Assembly: GCA_029863355.1 (NCBI GenBank) | Contig: JAOTVO010000198.1 | Location: 1-5,235 of the forward strand | Reading direction: 5' to 3' | DNA from: Candidatus Krumholzibacteriia bacterium | GTDB taxonomy: Bacteria; Krumholzibacteriota; Krumholzibacteria; WVZY01; JAKEHA01 | Length of the DNA: 5,235 nt | Shown: positions 1-5,235 of the stretch, piece by piece | Layout of the letters: each line of letters begins with the position of its first letter | How positions within the stretch are numbered: the stretch's first letter is position 1 | The notes under the pieces: model-generated | What the model saw: the letters and a program-made list of their open reading frames with translations, nothing else | Databases searched by the model: none | Told to the model about the DNA's origin: nothing | Translations under genes and position numbers: made by a program

Positions 1-903
1 GAGCTGGACGTCGTTGCTGGGAAGCACCGATGACAGCAGCGGGAGCTCGAGGTCGAGGGTGCGACTCTTGTAGAGAATCGCGCGCAGGTCCTTGGGCAGG
101 CAGGAGCCACCGAAGGCGAAACCGGGTTTGAGATAGGCGGGGGATATGTTGAGCTTCTCGTCCCGGGCGAAGATGGCCATCACTTCGTGGCTGTCGACGC
201 CGAGGGCCTTGCACATCGTCCCCACCTCGTTGGCGAATCCGATTTTGAGCGCGTGGAACATGTTGTCCACGTACTTCACCATCTCCGCCGTCTTCACGGC
301 CGTCTTGACGACGGGACCCCCGAGGCCCGCGTAGAGCGACACCACGCAGTCGGCCGCCGCGTCGGTGTCGGCGCCCACCACCGTCTTGGGGGGGTCGAAG
401 AAGTCCTGGACGGCGCTGCCCTCGCGCAGGAACTCCGGGTTGACGGCCACCCGCACGCGGCTTGGAAGCTCCCCCCCGAAGCCGCGCGAGAGCGCCAGCC
501 TCACCACTTCGTCCGTGCTCCCCGGCACCATGGTGCTGCGCACGCAGACGACGTGCGTCTCTTTCTTGGCCCGCAACGCCGCGCCGATCTGTTCGCACAC
601 GCGCTCGACGTAGCTCAGGTCGAGGCTCGCGTTGGCGTTGCTGGGCGTGCCCACGCAGACCAGCGACAGCTCCGTCGCCGCCACGGCCTCGGCGGCCGAG
701 GTCGTGGCGCGCAGGCGTCCCCCGCGCACCGCTTCGGCCAGGAGCGCTTCCAGGTCCTTTTCGACCACCGGCGAGCGCCCGCCTGCGAGCATGTCCACCT
801 TGGTCTCGTTGACGTCGACGCCAGTGACCTCGTGGCCCGACTTGGCCAGACAGCCGGCCGACACGCAACCAACGTAGCCGAGACCGAAGATACTGATTCT
901 CAA
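1..903 (-). CDS. algD: GDP-mannose 6-dehydrogenase, AlgD-like (3' end cut by window edge)
   Basis: This enzyme class oxidises GDP-mannose to GDP-mannuronate in the cytoplasm with two NAD+, supplying the uronic acid donor for alginate-type polymers. The reading frame stays open for 301 residues to the window edge; Pseudomonas AlgD is about 436, so the C-terminal third (nucleotide-sugar binding domain) is missing here. The N-terminal Rossmann motif GLGYVG is at residues 7-12, with the ribose-binding Asp at 30. RST is at 122-124, NPEFLRE at 155-161, AEMVKY with Lys210, and GFAFGGSCLPKD at 261-272 with catalytic Cys268. Lys210 and Cys268 fall at the same numbers as I recall for Pseudomonas aeruginosa AlgD, so the alignment appears gap-free to there. 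The start is TTG at 903, chosen because it gives the family N-terminus MRISIFGLGYVG and has a purine-rich Shine-Dalgarno 4-6 nt away. It lies 14 nt downstream of the glycosyltransferase, probably in one operon. A UDP-glucose dehydrogenase or another nucleotide-sugar dehydrogenase is the alternative, but the FAFGGSCLPKD form favours the GDP-mannose type. Confidence 0.9.
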   Translation of the reverse strand, partial: MRISIFGLGYVGCVSAGCLAKSGHEVTGVDVNETKVDMLAGGRSPVVEKDLEALLAEAVRGGRLRATTSAAEAVAATELSLVCVGTPSNANASLDLSYVERVCEQIGAALRAKKETHVVCVRSTMVPGSTDEVVRLALSRGFGGELPSRVRVAVNPEFLREGSAVQDFFDPPKTVVGADTDAAADCVVSLYAGLGGPVVKTAVKTAEMVKYVDNMFHALKIGFANEVGTMCKALGVDSHEVMAIFARDEKLNISPAYLKPGFAFGGSCLPKDLRAILYKSRTLDLELPLLSSVLPSNDVQL

Positions 904-907
904 TCGA

Positions 908-915
908 CACCCCCT
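908..915 (-). promoter_or_regulatory. Shine-Dalgarno site that supports the TTG start of the dehydrogenase
   Basis: Reading the minus strand, AGGGGGTG lies 4 nt before the TTG at 903, and its AGGGGG core lies 6 nt before it. It resembles the consensus AGGAGGTG. It sits in the 14-nt gap after the glycosyltransferase stop codon, which fits translation of a second gene on the same mRNA. The GTG inside the motif is out of frame with the dehydrogenase and cannot be its start. Confidence 0.6.
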
Positions 916-917
916 GG

Positions 918-2246
918 TCAGCAAGAGTCCAGCGCGCGGGCGAGCAACGCGGTGAGGTTGCGGCGCTCGTACGCCGACGCCCCGGCACGGTCCACGGCGA
1001 CCAGCGGCCTTCCCTCCGCCCAGGCGTCGTAGAACCTTTCCAGCTCCGCCGCGGCACCGTCCACGTCGTCCGGATCGACGCAAACGCCCGCGCGGGTCTC
1101 CCGCATGATGTCGCGCACCTCGCCCTCCGGGGCCAGCGCCAGGATGGCGTTGCCCGTGCCAAGATACTGGAAGAACTTGGACGGAATCCAGCCCCGGCTC
1201 CGCTCGCCGCGCGAGAGGACGAGCAGGAGCGCGTCCGCGTTCCTCAGGACGCGGAGGTGCTCGCCGTAGGACAGGTAGCCCAGCCGGTGGATTACGCCCT
1301 CGAGCCCCCGCTCGCGGATGGCCGCGTCGTACCCCTCGCCCAGCACACCCATGAAGTTCACGGCGAAGCGGGCCTTGACCTCGGGACGCCGCGCGAAGAG
1401 TTTCTCCAGTGACGCAAAGAAATAGAGCGGCGAGTACGTCTCCATGACCTCGTTACCCGCCGCCTTGCCGAAGTCCGAGCCCACGCTGTAGTAAAACGCG
1501 CCCGCGTAGGTGATGGTAAAGCGCTCGCTCTGCTCGCGCGCGACGCCGACGAAGTCCTCGCCGTCGAAGCCGTTGTGGACGGCGATGAACTTGTCGCGCG
1601 GCTGCGCCGCGCCGAACGCTTCGAACATGCGCTCGTCGTTGTGGCGCGTGTTCGAGACCACCACGTCGGCCCTGCGCACGACCCATTGCTCCAGCCGCCG
1701 GTCGAGCCACTGCAAAAACCGCGCGCGCCGCGGATAGGTGATGTTCTGCGTCCACGGGTCGCGGTAGTCGACGATGACGCGCACGTCGTCGCTGCGCTTC
1801 AAGAGCGCGCCGATCAGGAACGACGAGAAGGGGCTGCCCGAGATGTACACGTGGCGGATACCCTCGCGGCGCACGATGCGCCGCGCCGCCGCCACCGCCG
1901 CCGGCACCCACGTCACGCGCGTGTCCGGCACCACCAGCGCATGCCACGTCAGATAGAGCCGCGTGTGGATGCGCGACCACAGCGTGCGCCGTCCGCGCGG
2001 CCCCCTCGAACGGGCGTTCTCCCCCTCGTTGAGCCACTCCCAGCCCCGGCAGCGGTGCACGGCCACGCCCTCCGGGATGAGCGCGAGCAGATCCTCGTCG
2101 TACTTCGGGAACTTCCCGTTCGCCGTGGTGAGCGCCACCGGCTGCCAGCCGAACTCCGGCAGGTACTTCATGAACTTGAGCGTCCGGTAGACGCCCACCG
2201 AACCGGCCGGCGGCAGGAAGTATGCAATCATGAGGACCTTGTTCAA
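918..2246 (-). CDS. Family 4 (GT-B) glycosyltransferase
   Basis: This is a 442-residue cytoplasmic, probably membrane-associated, glycosyltransferase expected to move a sugar from a nucleotide-sugar donor onto a growing glycan. The N-terminal half starts with a beta strand and glycine-containing loop (KVLMIAYFLPPAGSVGVYR, residues 3-21). It includes SGSPFSS at 136-142, DYRDPW at 160-165 and HNGFD at 224-228, all typical of GT4 enzymes from polysaccharide loci. The C-terminal Rossmann half runs from about 243 to 410, with the donor-site stretch PSKFFQYLGTG at 355-365. Position 360 is Gln, where GT4 enzymes normally have the second Glu of the E-x7-E motif; the first Glu position is Gly352. A stretch at about 252-272 looks like an insertion before the C-terminal helices. 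The start is TTG at 2246; an ATG at 2231 has an AAGG site but would cut into the first beta strand. Donor and acceptor cannot be read from the sequence. It is first in a likely operon with the AlgD-like gene. Confidence 0.88.
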   Translation of the reverse strand: MNKVLMIAYFLPPAGSVGVYRTLKFMKYLPEFGWQPVALTTANGKFPKYDEDLLALIPEGVAVHRCRGWEWLNEGENARSRGPRGRRTLWSRIHTRLYLTWHALVVPDTRVTWVPAAVAAARRIVRREGIRHVYISGSPFSSFLIGALLKRSDDVRVIVDYRDPWTQNITYPRRARFLQWLDRRLEQWVVRRADVVVSNTRHNDERMFEAFGAAQPRDKFIAVHNGFDGEDFVGVAREQSERFTITYAGAFYYSVGSDFGKAAGNEVMETYSPLYFFASLEKLFARRPEVKARFAVNFMGVLGEGYDAAIRERGLEGVIHRLGYLSYGEHLRVLRNADALLLVLSRGERSRGWIPSKFFQYLGTGNAILALAPEGEVRDIMRETRAGVCVDPDDVDGAAAELERFYDAWAEGRPLVAVDRAGASAYERRNLTALLARALDSC

Positions 2247-2270
2247 TTCACCATCTCACGAGGTCGGTCG

Positions 2271-2299
2271 ATTCTAGCATACATGGTCGTTTCCGTCGA
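2271..2299 (-). promoter_or_regulatory. Candidate sigma-70-type promoter for glycosyltransferase-dehydrogenase operon
   Basis: On the minus strand there is a -10 hexamer TAGAAT (2276-2271), one mismatch from TATAAT, preceded by TGC to form an extended -10 (TGCTAGAAT). Seventeen bases upstream is TCGACG (2299-2294), which matches TTGACA at four of six positions. Transcription would start near 2264, leaving a leader of about 18 nt before the TTG at 2246. This is motif matching only; the consensus applies best to housekeeping sigma factors. Confidence 0.45.
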
Positions 2300-2312
2300 T
2301 CTCACGCGTCTA

Positions 2313-2341
2313 TTGCGCGCCGCGACCGGCGCCCGTATACT
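2313..2341 (+). promoter_or_regulatory. Candidate sigma-70-type promoter for the methyltransferase
   Basis: TTGCGC (2313-2318) and TATACT (2336-2341) are separated by exactly 17 bp. The -10 has one mismatch and the -35 keeps the TTG half only. The predicted start near 2348 leaves only about 5 nt before the ATG at 2353, and there is no clear Shine-Dalgarno sequence upstream, so translation of a leaderless or near-leaderless mRNA is possible. It lies back to back with the promoter for the minus-strand operon, with 13 bp between the two -35 boxes. Confidence 0.45.
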
Positions 2342-2352
2342 GGTACGGCTCT

Positions 2353-3114
2353 ATGGACCTTCAGAGCTACCGGAATAAGCCGATCGAGCAAGAACGCGTC
2401 AGCGACCTGCTGGCGCTGGTTCCCAACGGAGCGGGCTCGTCCGTCATCGACATAGGTGCACGCGATGGGTTCATCTCGCTCCGCCTCGCGGAAACCTTCG
2501 ACGCCGTTGTGGCGCTGGACTTGAACACGCCGACGATTGCACACGAGCGGGTTCGTTGCATCCGTGGTGACGTGACCGCTCTGGATCTCCCCGATGGCTC
2601 TTTCGATGTAGTGTTGTGCACGGAGGTCCTCGAGCACATACCTCCCCCGCTGCTGCAGAAGGCCTGCTCCGAGCTCCAGAGGGTATCGAAGCGGCACATC
2701 GTCGTCGGCGTACCCTACCGTCAGGACAGGCGGGTCGGCCGCACTACGTGTGCGGCCTGCGGGAGAGTGAATCCCCCGTGGGGGCACCTCAATACCTTCG
2801 ACGAGCGACGCCTGCGGCGCCTCTTCGCGTCCTGCGCCGTCGAACGGGAATCCTACGTGGGGAGCACGGACGTGGGCACGAACGCGGTTTCCACGTGGCT
2901 CATGGATCTGGCCGGGAATCCCGACGGGACGTACGCGCAGGATGAGCCCTGCGTCCACTGCGGCGCCGTCTTGACGCCACCCGCGCCCAGCCAGTCGCGG
3001 CGGCAGCTGGCCCGTCTCGCCGATTGGATAAGGAAGATGCAGAGGCCGTTGGTCCGTCCCCACGCAAACTGGATTCACGTACTCTTCGACAAGTCCTCGC
3101 GCCCGGCGTCCTAG
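2353..3114 (+). CDS. Class I SAM-dependent methyltransferase with two CxxC knuckles
   Basis: This 253-residue protein has the Methyltransf_11-type Rossmann fold. SAM motif I is VIDIGARDGFIS at 31-42, the ribose-binding acidic residue is Asp56 in VALDLN, the adenine-side region is RGDVTALDLPDGSFDVV at about 71-87, and the post-motif is LCTEVLEHIPP at 88-98. After the core come CAAC (Cys133, Cys136) followed by WGHLNTF with His145, then CVHC (Cys200, Cys203). The two knuckles could bind one zinc ion together. The tail from about 211 is basic and could contact membrane or glycan. The substrate is unknown; the context suggests sugar O-methylation or capping of the glycan, which is inference. It is transcribed opposite to its neighbours from its own promoter and uses more A/T-ending codons (ATA, GTA, GGT, CGT) than they do, so it may have a separate origin. 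ATG at 2353 is the start; no good ribosome-binding site is visible. No signal peptide or membrane segment is seen. Confidence 0.85.
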   Translation: MDLQSYRNKPIEQERVSDLLALVPNGAGSSVIDIGARDGFISLRLAETFDAVVALDLNTPTIAHERVRCIRGDVTALDLPDGSFDVVLCTEVLEHIPPPLLQKACSELQRVSKRHIVVGVPYRQDRRVGRTTCAACGRVNPPWGHLNTFDERRLRRLFASCAVERESYVGSTDVGTNAVSTWLMDLAGNPDGTYAQDEPCVHCGAVLTPPAPSQSRRQLARLADWIRKMQRPLVRPHANWIHVLFDKSSRPAS

Positions 3115-3142
3115 CCCTCGTCCATCTTGCCGCCAAGTCGAC

Positions 3143-4603
3143 TCACGGCGCGCGTCTTTCCAGGAGGGAGCGGAAGTCGTCCAGGGTGACCAGCCTCGCG
3201 AGCAAGCAGATTACCAGGTAGGTGGCGAAATACAGAATGGCGGCGGCTCCGAGGTGGAGTATGCCGGCCGGAGCGCGCACGAGATAGAGCGCCCAGAGAC
3301 CGGCGCCGGGAAGCACGGCGGCGACCGCCACTCGGGCGAGCATCGCCACGGGCAGCATCTCCTTGACGCTCGTTCCGAGAAGCTTGGCTCCGTAGAGCAG
3401 CGTGATGGCGGACAACGAGAACATGGTGATCACCGTCGCCCAGGGAACACCTTCCCGACCAATCATCTTGAAGAGAAGAATACTGAGGACGAGGTTTGCG
3501 AAGAAGCTCAACACGACCGTCCGGAAGAGAAACGCCGTCTTCTTGTAAACCTGGATGATCGTGCCGGTCTCCACCGTCGAGCGCAAGAAGAGCAGCAGGT
3601 AGATCATGAAGATGGGGGTCGCGTCCGCATAGGCATCGGTGAAGAGGATCGTGATGAAGGGGCGCGCGGATACCTCGAGGAACACGAATACCGGGAAGAA
3701 CAGCACGGCGGTCTTCGCGAGGGCGCGCCGGTAGAGGTCGAGGATGGCGTCGTGGTTGCCGGCCTTGTGGTGCTGTGCCATGAGGGGGAAGATCACGTTG
3801 ATGATGGAACCCCGGATCATGTTCACGAAGGGCACCTGAAACGCACCCACGGAGTAGATGGCAAACGCCTCGCGCCCCAGGAACCGGTTGATGATGAACT
3901 TGTCGGTCTGGTTGAGCAGGACCAGGGCCATGGCGGAGAGGCCGATGGGGACGGCAAAGGAGAGCTGCTCGCGCAGCGTGCGCATGGATATGAGCCTCAG
4001 CGCCGGCCGGTGCACGGCGACGGTGTAGCCCAGGGCGAAGAGGAACTTGACCCCGGTGAAGATCGTGAGCGACCAGACGATCGCGCTCACGTCCCGCTTG
4101 AACCAGGCGGTGAGCATCACGACGACGGCCTGCGACGAGGACGTGAGCACGTGGTAGACGGCCTGGCGACCCACCTTGCGCTCGGCGACAAAGAGCCAGT
4201 CCATGTAGCTCGTGGTCACCATGAAGATCGTGAACACGCACAGCCGCCAGAAGAACCCGCGCACGAGCGCGCCCAGGCCGTGGCCGAGCACGCTGCCCAT
4301 CACCGCGTACACGCCCACGGCACACAGGGACGTCACCAGCAGCAAGCCGATGGTCTGCGTGATGTAGGCCGCCTTCTCGTCCTGGCTCTCGGCGCGGGGG
4401 AGGAAATACATGAGGCTGCGGGGAATTCCCAGCATGAGCAGGGGTGCTAGGGTCTCGAAGACGAGCCAGAACTGGCGATAGTAGCCGTAGTGCTCGATGG
4501 AGAGCGCCCGCACGTTCACGAGCGGCACGAAGAACATCACCGCGTAGGCGAGGAGCTGCCCGAGGGAGAGGATTCCGACCTGCTGGCTGAGCGAACGCTT
4601 CAA
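3143..4603 (-). CDS. Wzx-type polysaccharide flippase (MOP superfamily)
   Basis: This 486-residue integral inner-membrane protein is expected to flip undecaprenyl-linked oligosaccharide to the periplasmic face. The size and layout suit Wzx/RfbX or the related Polysacc_synt families. I count about 14 hydrophobic segments, roughly at residues 10-30, 45-65, 82-103, 116-138, 154-167, 173-195, 215-232, 250-272, 296-312, 328-342, 361-379, 387-406, 417-440 and 447-470. The segment NQTDKFIINRFLGREAFAIYSVG region (231-253) matches the conserved mid-protein signature of this family. No cleavable signal peptide is expected or seen. The start is TTG at 4603, with GAGG 6 nt upstream; no in-frame ATG or GTG lies between it and the upstream in-frame TAA. 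It appears to have its own promoter downstream of the neighbouring terminator. The specific glycan cannot be told. Wzx assignment within the MOP superfamily is likely but a lipid-II-type or O-antigen-type subgroup is not resolved. Confidence 0.88.
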   Translation of the reverse strand: MKRSLSQQVGILSLGQLLAYAVMFFVPLVNVRALSIEHYGYYRQFWLVFETLAPLLMLGIPRSLMYFLPRAESQDEKAAYITQTIGLLLVTSLCAVGVYAVMGSVLGHGLGALVRGFFWRLCVFTIFMVTTSYMDWLFVAERKVGRQAVYHVLTSSSQAVVVMLTAWFKRDVSAIVWSLTIFTGVKFLFALGYTVAVHRPALRLISMRTLREQLSFAVPIGLSAMALVLLNQTDKFIINRFLGREAFAIYSVGAFQVPFVNMIRGSIINVIFPLMAQHHKAGNHDAILDLYRRALAKTAVLFFPVFVFLEVSARPFITILFTDAYADATPIFMIYLLLFLRSTVETGTIIQVYKKTAFLFRTVVLSFFANLVLSILLFKMIGREGVPWATVITMFSLSAITLLYGAKLLGTSVKEMLPVAMLARVAVAAVLPGAGLWALYLVRAPAGILHLGAAAILYFATYLVICLLARLVTLDDFRSLLERRAP

Positions 4604-4609
4604 GCGGGG

Positions 4610-4613
4610 CCTC
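4610..4613 (-). promoter_or_regulatory. Shine-Dalgarno site supporting the TTG start of the flippase
   Basis: Minus-strand GAGG lies 6 nt before the TTG at 4603, a normal spacing. It is short, but no other start codon in the frame is available between this TTG and the in-frame stop upstream. Confidence 0.5.
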
Positions 4614-4669
4614 GACGATGCCGCGATGGTGGTACGGCGGGAGATGGGGACAACTTACTGCAATAGTTG

Positions 4670-4698
4670 AGGATAGCAGCCTGGGCGCGGGTCCGCAA
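4670..4698 (-). promoter_or_regulatory. Candidate promoter for the flippase gene
   Basis: On the minus strand, TTGCGG (4698-4693) is followed after 17 bp by TATCCT (4675-4670), which is preceded by TGC as an extended -10. The -10 matches TATAAT at four of six positions and the -35 at three of six. Transcription would begin near 4663 and give a leader of about 60 nt. The -35 box overlaps the end of the terminator T-rich tail, so the new transcript would begin directly after the previous one ends. A promoter is needed here if the terminator works, but this exact site is uncertain. Confidence 0.35.
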
Positions 4699-4708
4699 CG
4701 ACAAACAC

Positions 4709-4738
4709 GAGGGCCCGCGACGAACGCCGCGGGCCCTC
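4709..4738 (-). terminator. Rho-independent-type terminator after the EIIA gene
   Basis: A perfect 11-bp inverted repeat (GAGGGCCCGCG and its complement) encloses an 8-nt loop at 4720-4727. Read on the minus strand, it lies 27 nt after the stop codon of the EIIA gene and is followed by the moderately T-rich GTGTTTGTCGTT (4708-4697). The plus-strand side lacks a T tract, so it is assigned to the minus strand. The imperfect T tract means termination may be partial. Confidence 0.75.
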
Positions 4739-4765
4739 AACAAGCACGAACTATACCCCTTCGGT

Positions 4766-5235
4766 TCAGGCGCCGATGCGCTTGTCCCAACTCACCACGG
4801 TCTTGTATGCCTCCCGGCTCGTGCGCGCCTTGGCGAGCACCTGCAGAAACTCGGGTGTCGAGCACAGGCGCGCGATGCGCGCGAGGATGGGCAGGTGGTG
4901 CTCCGGGTTGCCGTCCTTGCCGACCAGGAAGAACACAGTGCGCACGCGGTCCTCGTCGGTGGGCCCGAAGGGCACGGCCCGCTTGAGCAGAAACGCGCCC
5001 ACCGCCGGGCTCTCGATCCCGGGGATGAAGGCGTGGGGGATGGCCACACCGCCGCCCACGCTGGTCGGCGACTGGCGCTCGCGGCGCTCGAGGCGGTCGA
5101 GCAGCAGGTCGGAGGAGATGTTCTTGTGCTTCTTGGTCAGCGTCTTGACGAAGCGCTGGAACAGCCGATCCTTGTTCTGCACCACCACGTCGGTCTGGCA
5201 GAGGCTCGGGTCGAGGTGGGTCTCCAACGTCTGTA
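4766..5235 (-). CDS. PTS EIIA protein of the fructose/nitrogen-regulatory (PtsN-like) type, 5' end probably outside window
   Basis: EIIA domains of this class accept a phosphate on a histidine from HPr or NPr; the nitrogen-type versions act as cytoplasmic regulators and not as sugar importers. From the TTG at 5227 the frame gives 153 residues, the normal size for a single EIIA domain. Counting from that TTG, the active-site stretch GGGVAIPHA is at 58-66 with phospho-acceptor His65. PEHHLPILARIARL at 108-121, a supporting histidine region, and the final helix around 125-144 follow the family pattern. The frame stays open upstream of the TTG to the window edge, and PtsN proteins usually have a few more residues before the DPSL stretch, so the true start is probably just beyond the right edge. 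No transport domains (EIIB, EIIC) are attached or visible, which favours a regulatory role. The downstream hairpin separates it from the flippase. A fructose-PTS subunit or other PTS-like regulator is the alternative. Confidence 0.85.
   Translation of the reverse strand, partial: QTLETHLDPSLCQTDVVVQNKDRLFQRFVKTLTKKHKNISSDLLLDRLERRERQSPTSVGGGVAIPHAFIPGIESPAVGAFLLKRAVPFGPTDEDRVRTVFFLVGKDGNPEHHLPILARIARLCSTPEFLQVLAKARTSREAYKTVVSWDKRIGA

Noticed and set aside
187..1032. Long plus-strand open frame of 281 residues
   Set aside because: It is antisense to the dehydrogenase, whose motifs are unmistakable. The translation is rich in Arg, His and Ala with no recognisable domain, as expected for the shadow of a high-GC gene.
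1453..2037. Minus-strand open frame of 194 residues inside the glycosyltransferase
   Set aside because: Overlaps the real gene in a different frame and has low-complexity Arg/Ala/Gly/His composition; no sign of a frameshift in the true frame.
2304..2309. ACGCGT palindrome between the divergent promoters as an operator
   Set aside because: Six bases are too few to call an operator, and such CG-rich palindromes are common by chance in this DNA; kept only as a note in the promoter finding.
1575..2378. Plus-strand open frame of 267 residues
   Set aside because: It lies opposite the glycosyltransferase and has an Arg/His/Pro-rich composition without motifs; it would also run across the divergent promoter region.
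2302..3078. Minus-strand open frame of 258 residues opposite the methyltransferase
   Set aside because: The plus-strand frame carries clear SAM-binding motifs and a promoter; this frame has no recognisable domain and no convincing start signals.
3131..3150. GTCGAC palindrome in the convergent gap as a terminator stem
   Set aside because: A six-base self-complementary sequence without a loop or a T tract does not form a useful terminator.
3111..4325. Minus-strand open frame of 404 residues in another frame of the flippase
   Set aside because: Arg/His/Pro-rich shadow with no domain; the true frame has about 14 membrane segments.
3254..4450. Plus-strand open frame of 398 residues, very rich in Glu, Asp, His, Gly and Arg
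   Set aside because: It is the exact antisense of the flippase; the hydrophobic codons of a membrane protein read backwards give charged residues. The unusual composition is therefore explained.
4618..4986. Plus-strand open frame of 122 residues over the intergenic region and EIIA gene
   Set aside because: It crosses the terminator and the antisense of the EIIA gene and shows no motif.

Overview
The window is high-GC bacterial DNA (roughly 60-65% G+C by eye, with strong G/C preference at third codon positions in most genes). It looks like part of a chromosomal exopolysaccharide or surface-glycan locus. A GDP-mannose dehydrogenase, a GT4 glycosyltransferase, a Wzx-type flippase and an EIIA-Ntr-type PTS protein together suggest a Gram-negative-type organism. 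The sequence alone does not place it in a phylum; high-GC groups such as Myxococcota, Acidobacteriota or Planctomycetota are possible.

Layout, left to right. (1) 1-903, minus strand: an AlgD-like GDP-mannose 6-dehydrogenase, cut by the left window edge after 301 residues. (2) 918-2246, minus: a complete family-4 glycosyltransferase, 14 nt upstream of the dehydrogenase and apparently in the same operon. (3) 2247-2352: a 106-bp divergent intergenic region with one plausible sigma-70-like promoter facing each way. (4) 2353-3114, plus: a class I SAM-dependent methyltransferase carrying two CxxC knuckles, the only plus-strand gene. (5) 3143-4603, minus: a Wzx/MOP-family polysaccharide flippase, convergent with the methyltransferase across 28 bp. 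(6) 4604-4765: an intergenic region holding a strong hairpin terminator (minus strand) and a candidate promoter for the flippase just beyond it. (7) 4766 to the right edge, minus: a PTS EIIA (fructose/nitrogen-regulatory type) protein whose N-terminus probably lies outside the window.

Proposed joint role (inference): the dehydrogenase makes a GDP-uronic acid donor, the GT4 enzyme adds a sugar to a lipid-linked intermediate in the cytoplasm, and the flippase moves the lipid-linked oligosaccharide across the inner membrane. The methyltransferase could methylate a sugar or the glycan end. The EIIA protein is separated by a terminator and is probably a neighbouring unit, not part of the pathway.

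I see no rRNA, tRNA, CRISPR array, insertion sequence or other mobile element. No clearly new system is evident. The points most worth a second look are the dehydrogenase without visible alginate-polymerase genes, the inverted methyltransferase with knuckles and a different codon style, the repeated use of TTG starts, and a glycosyltransferase with glutamine at a usually acidic position.
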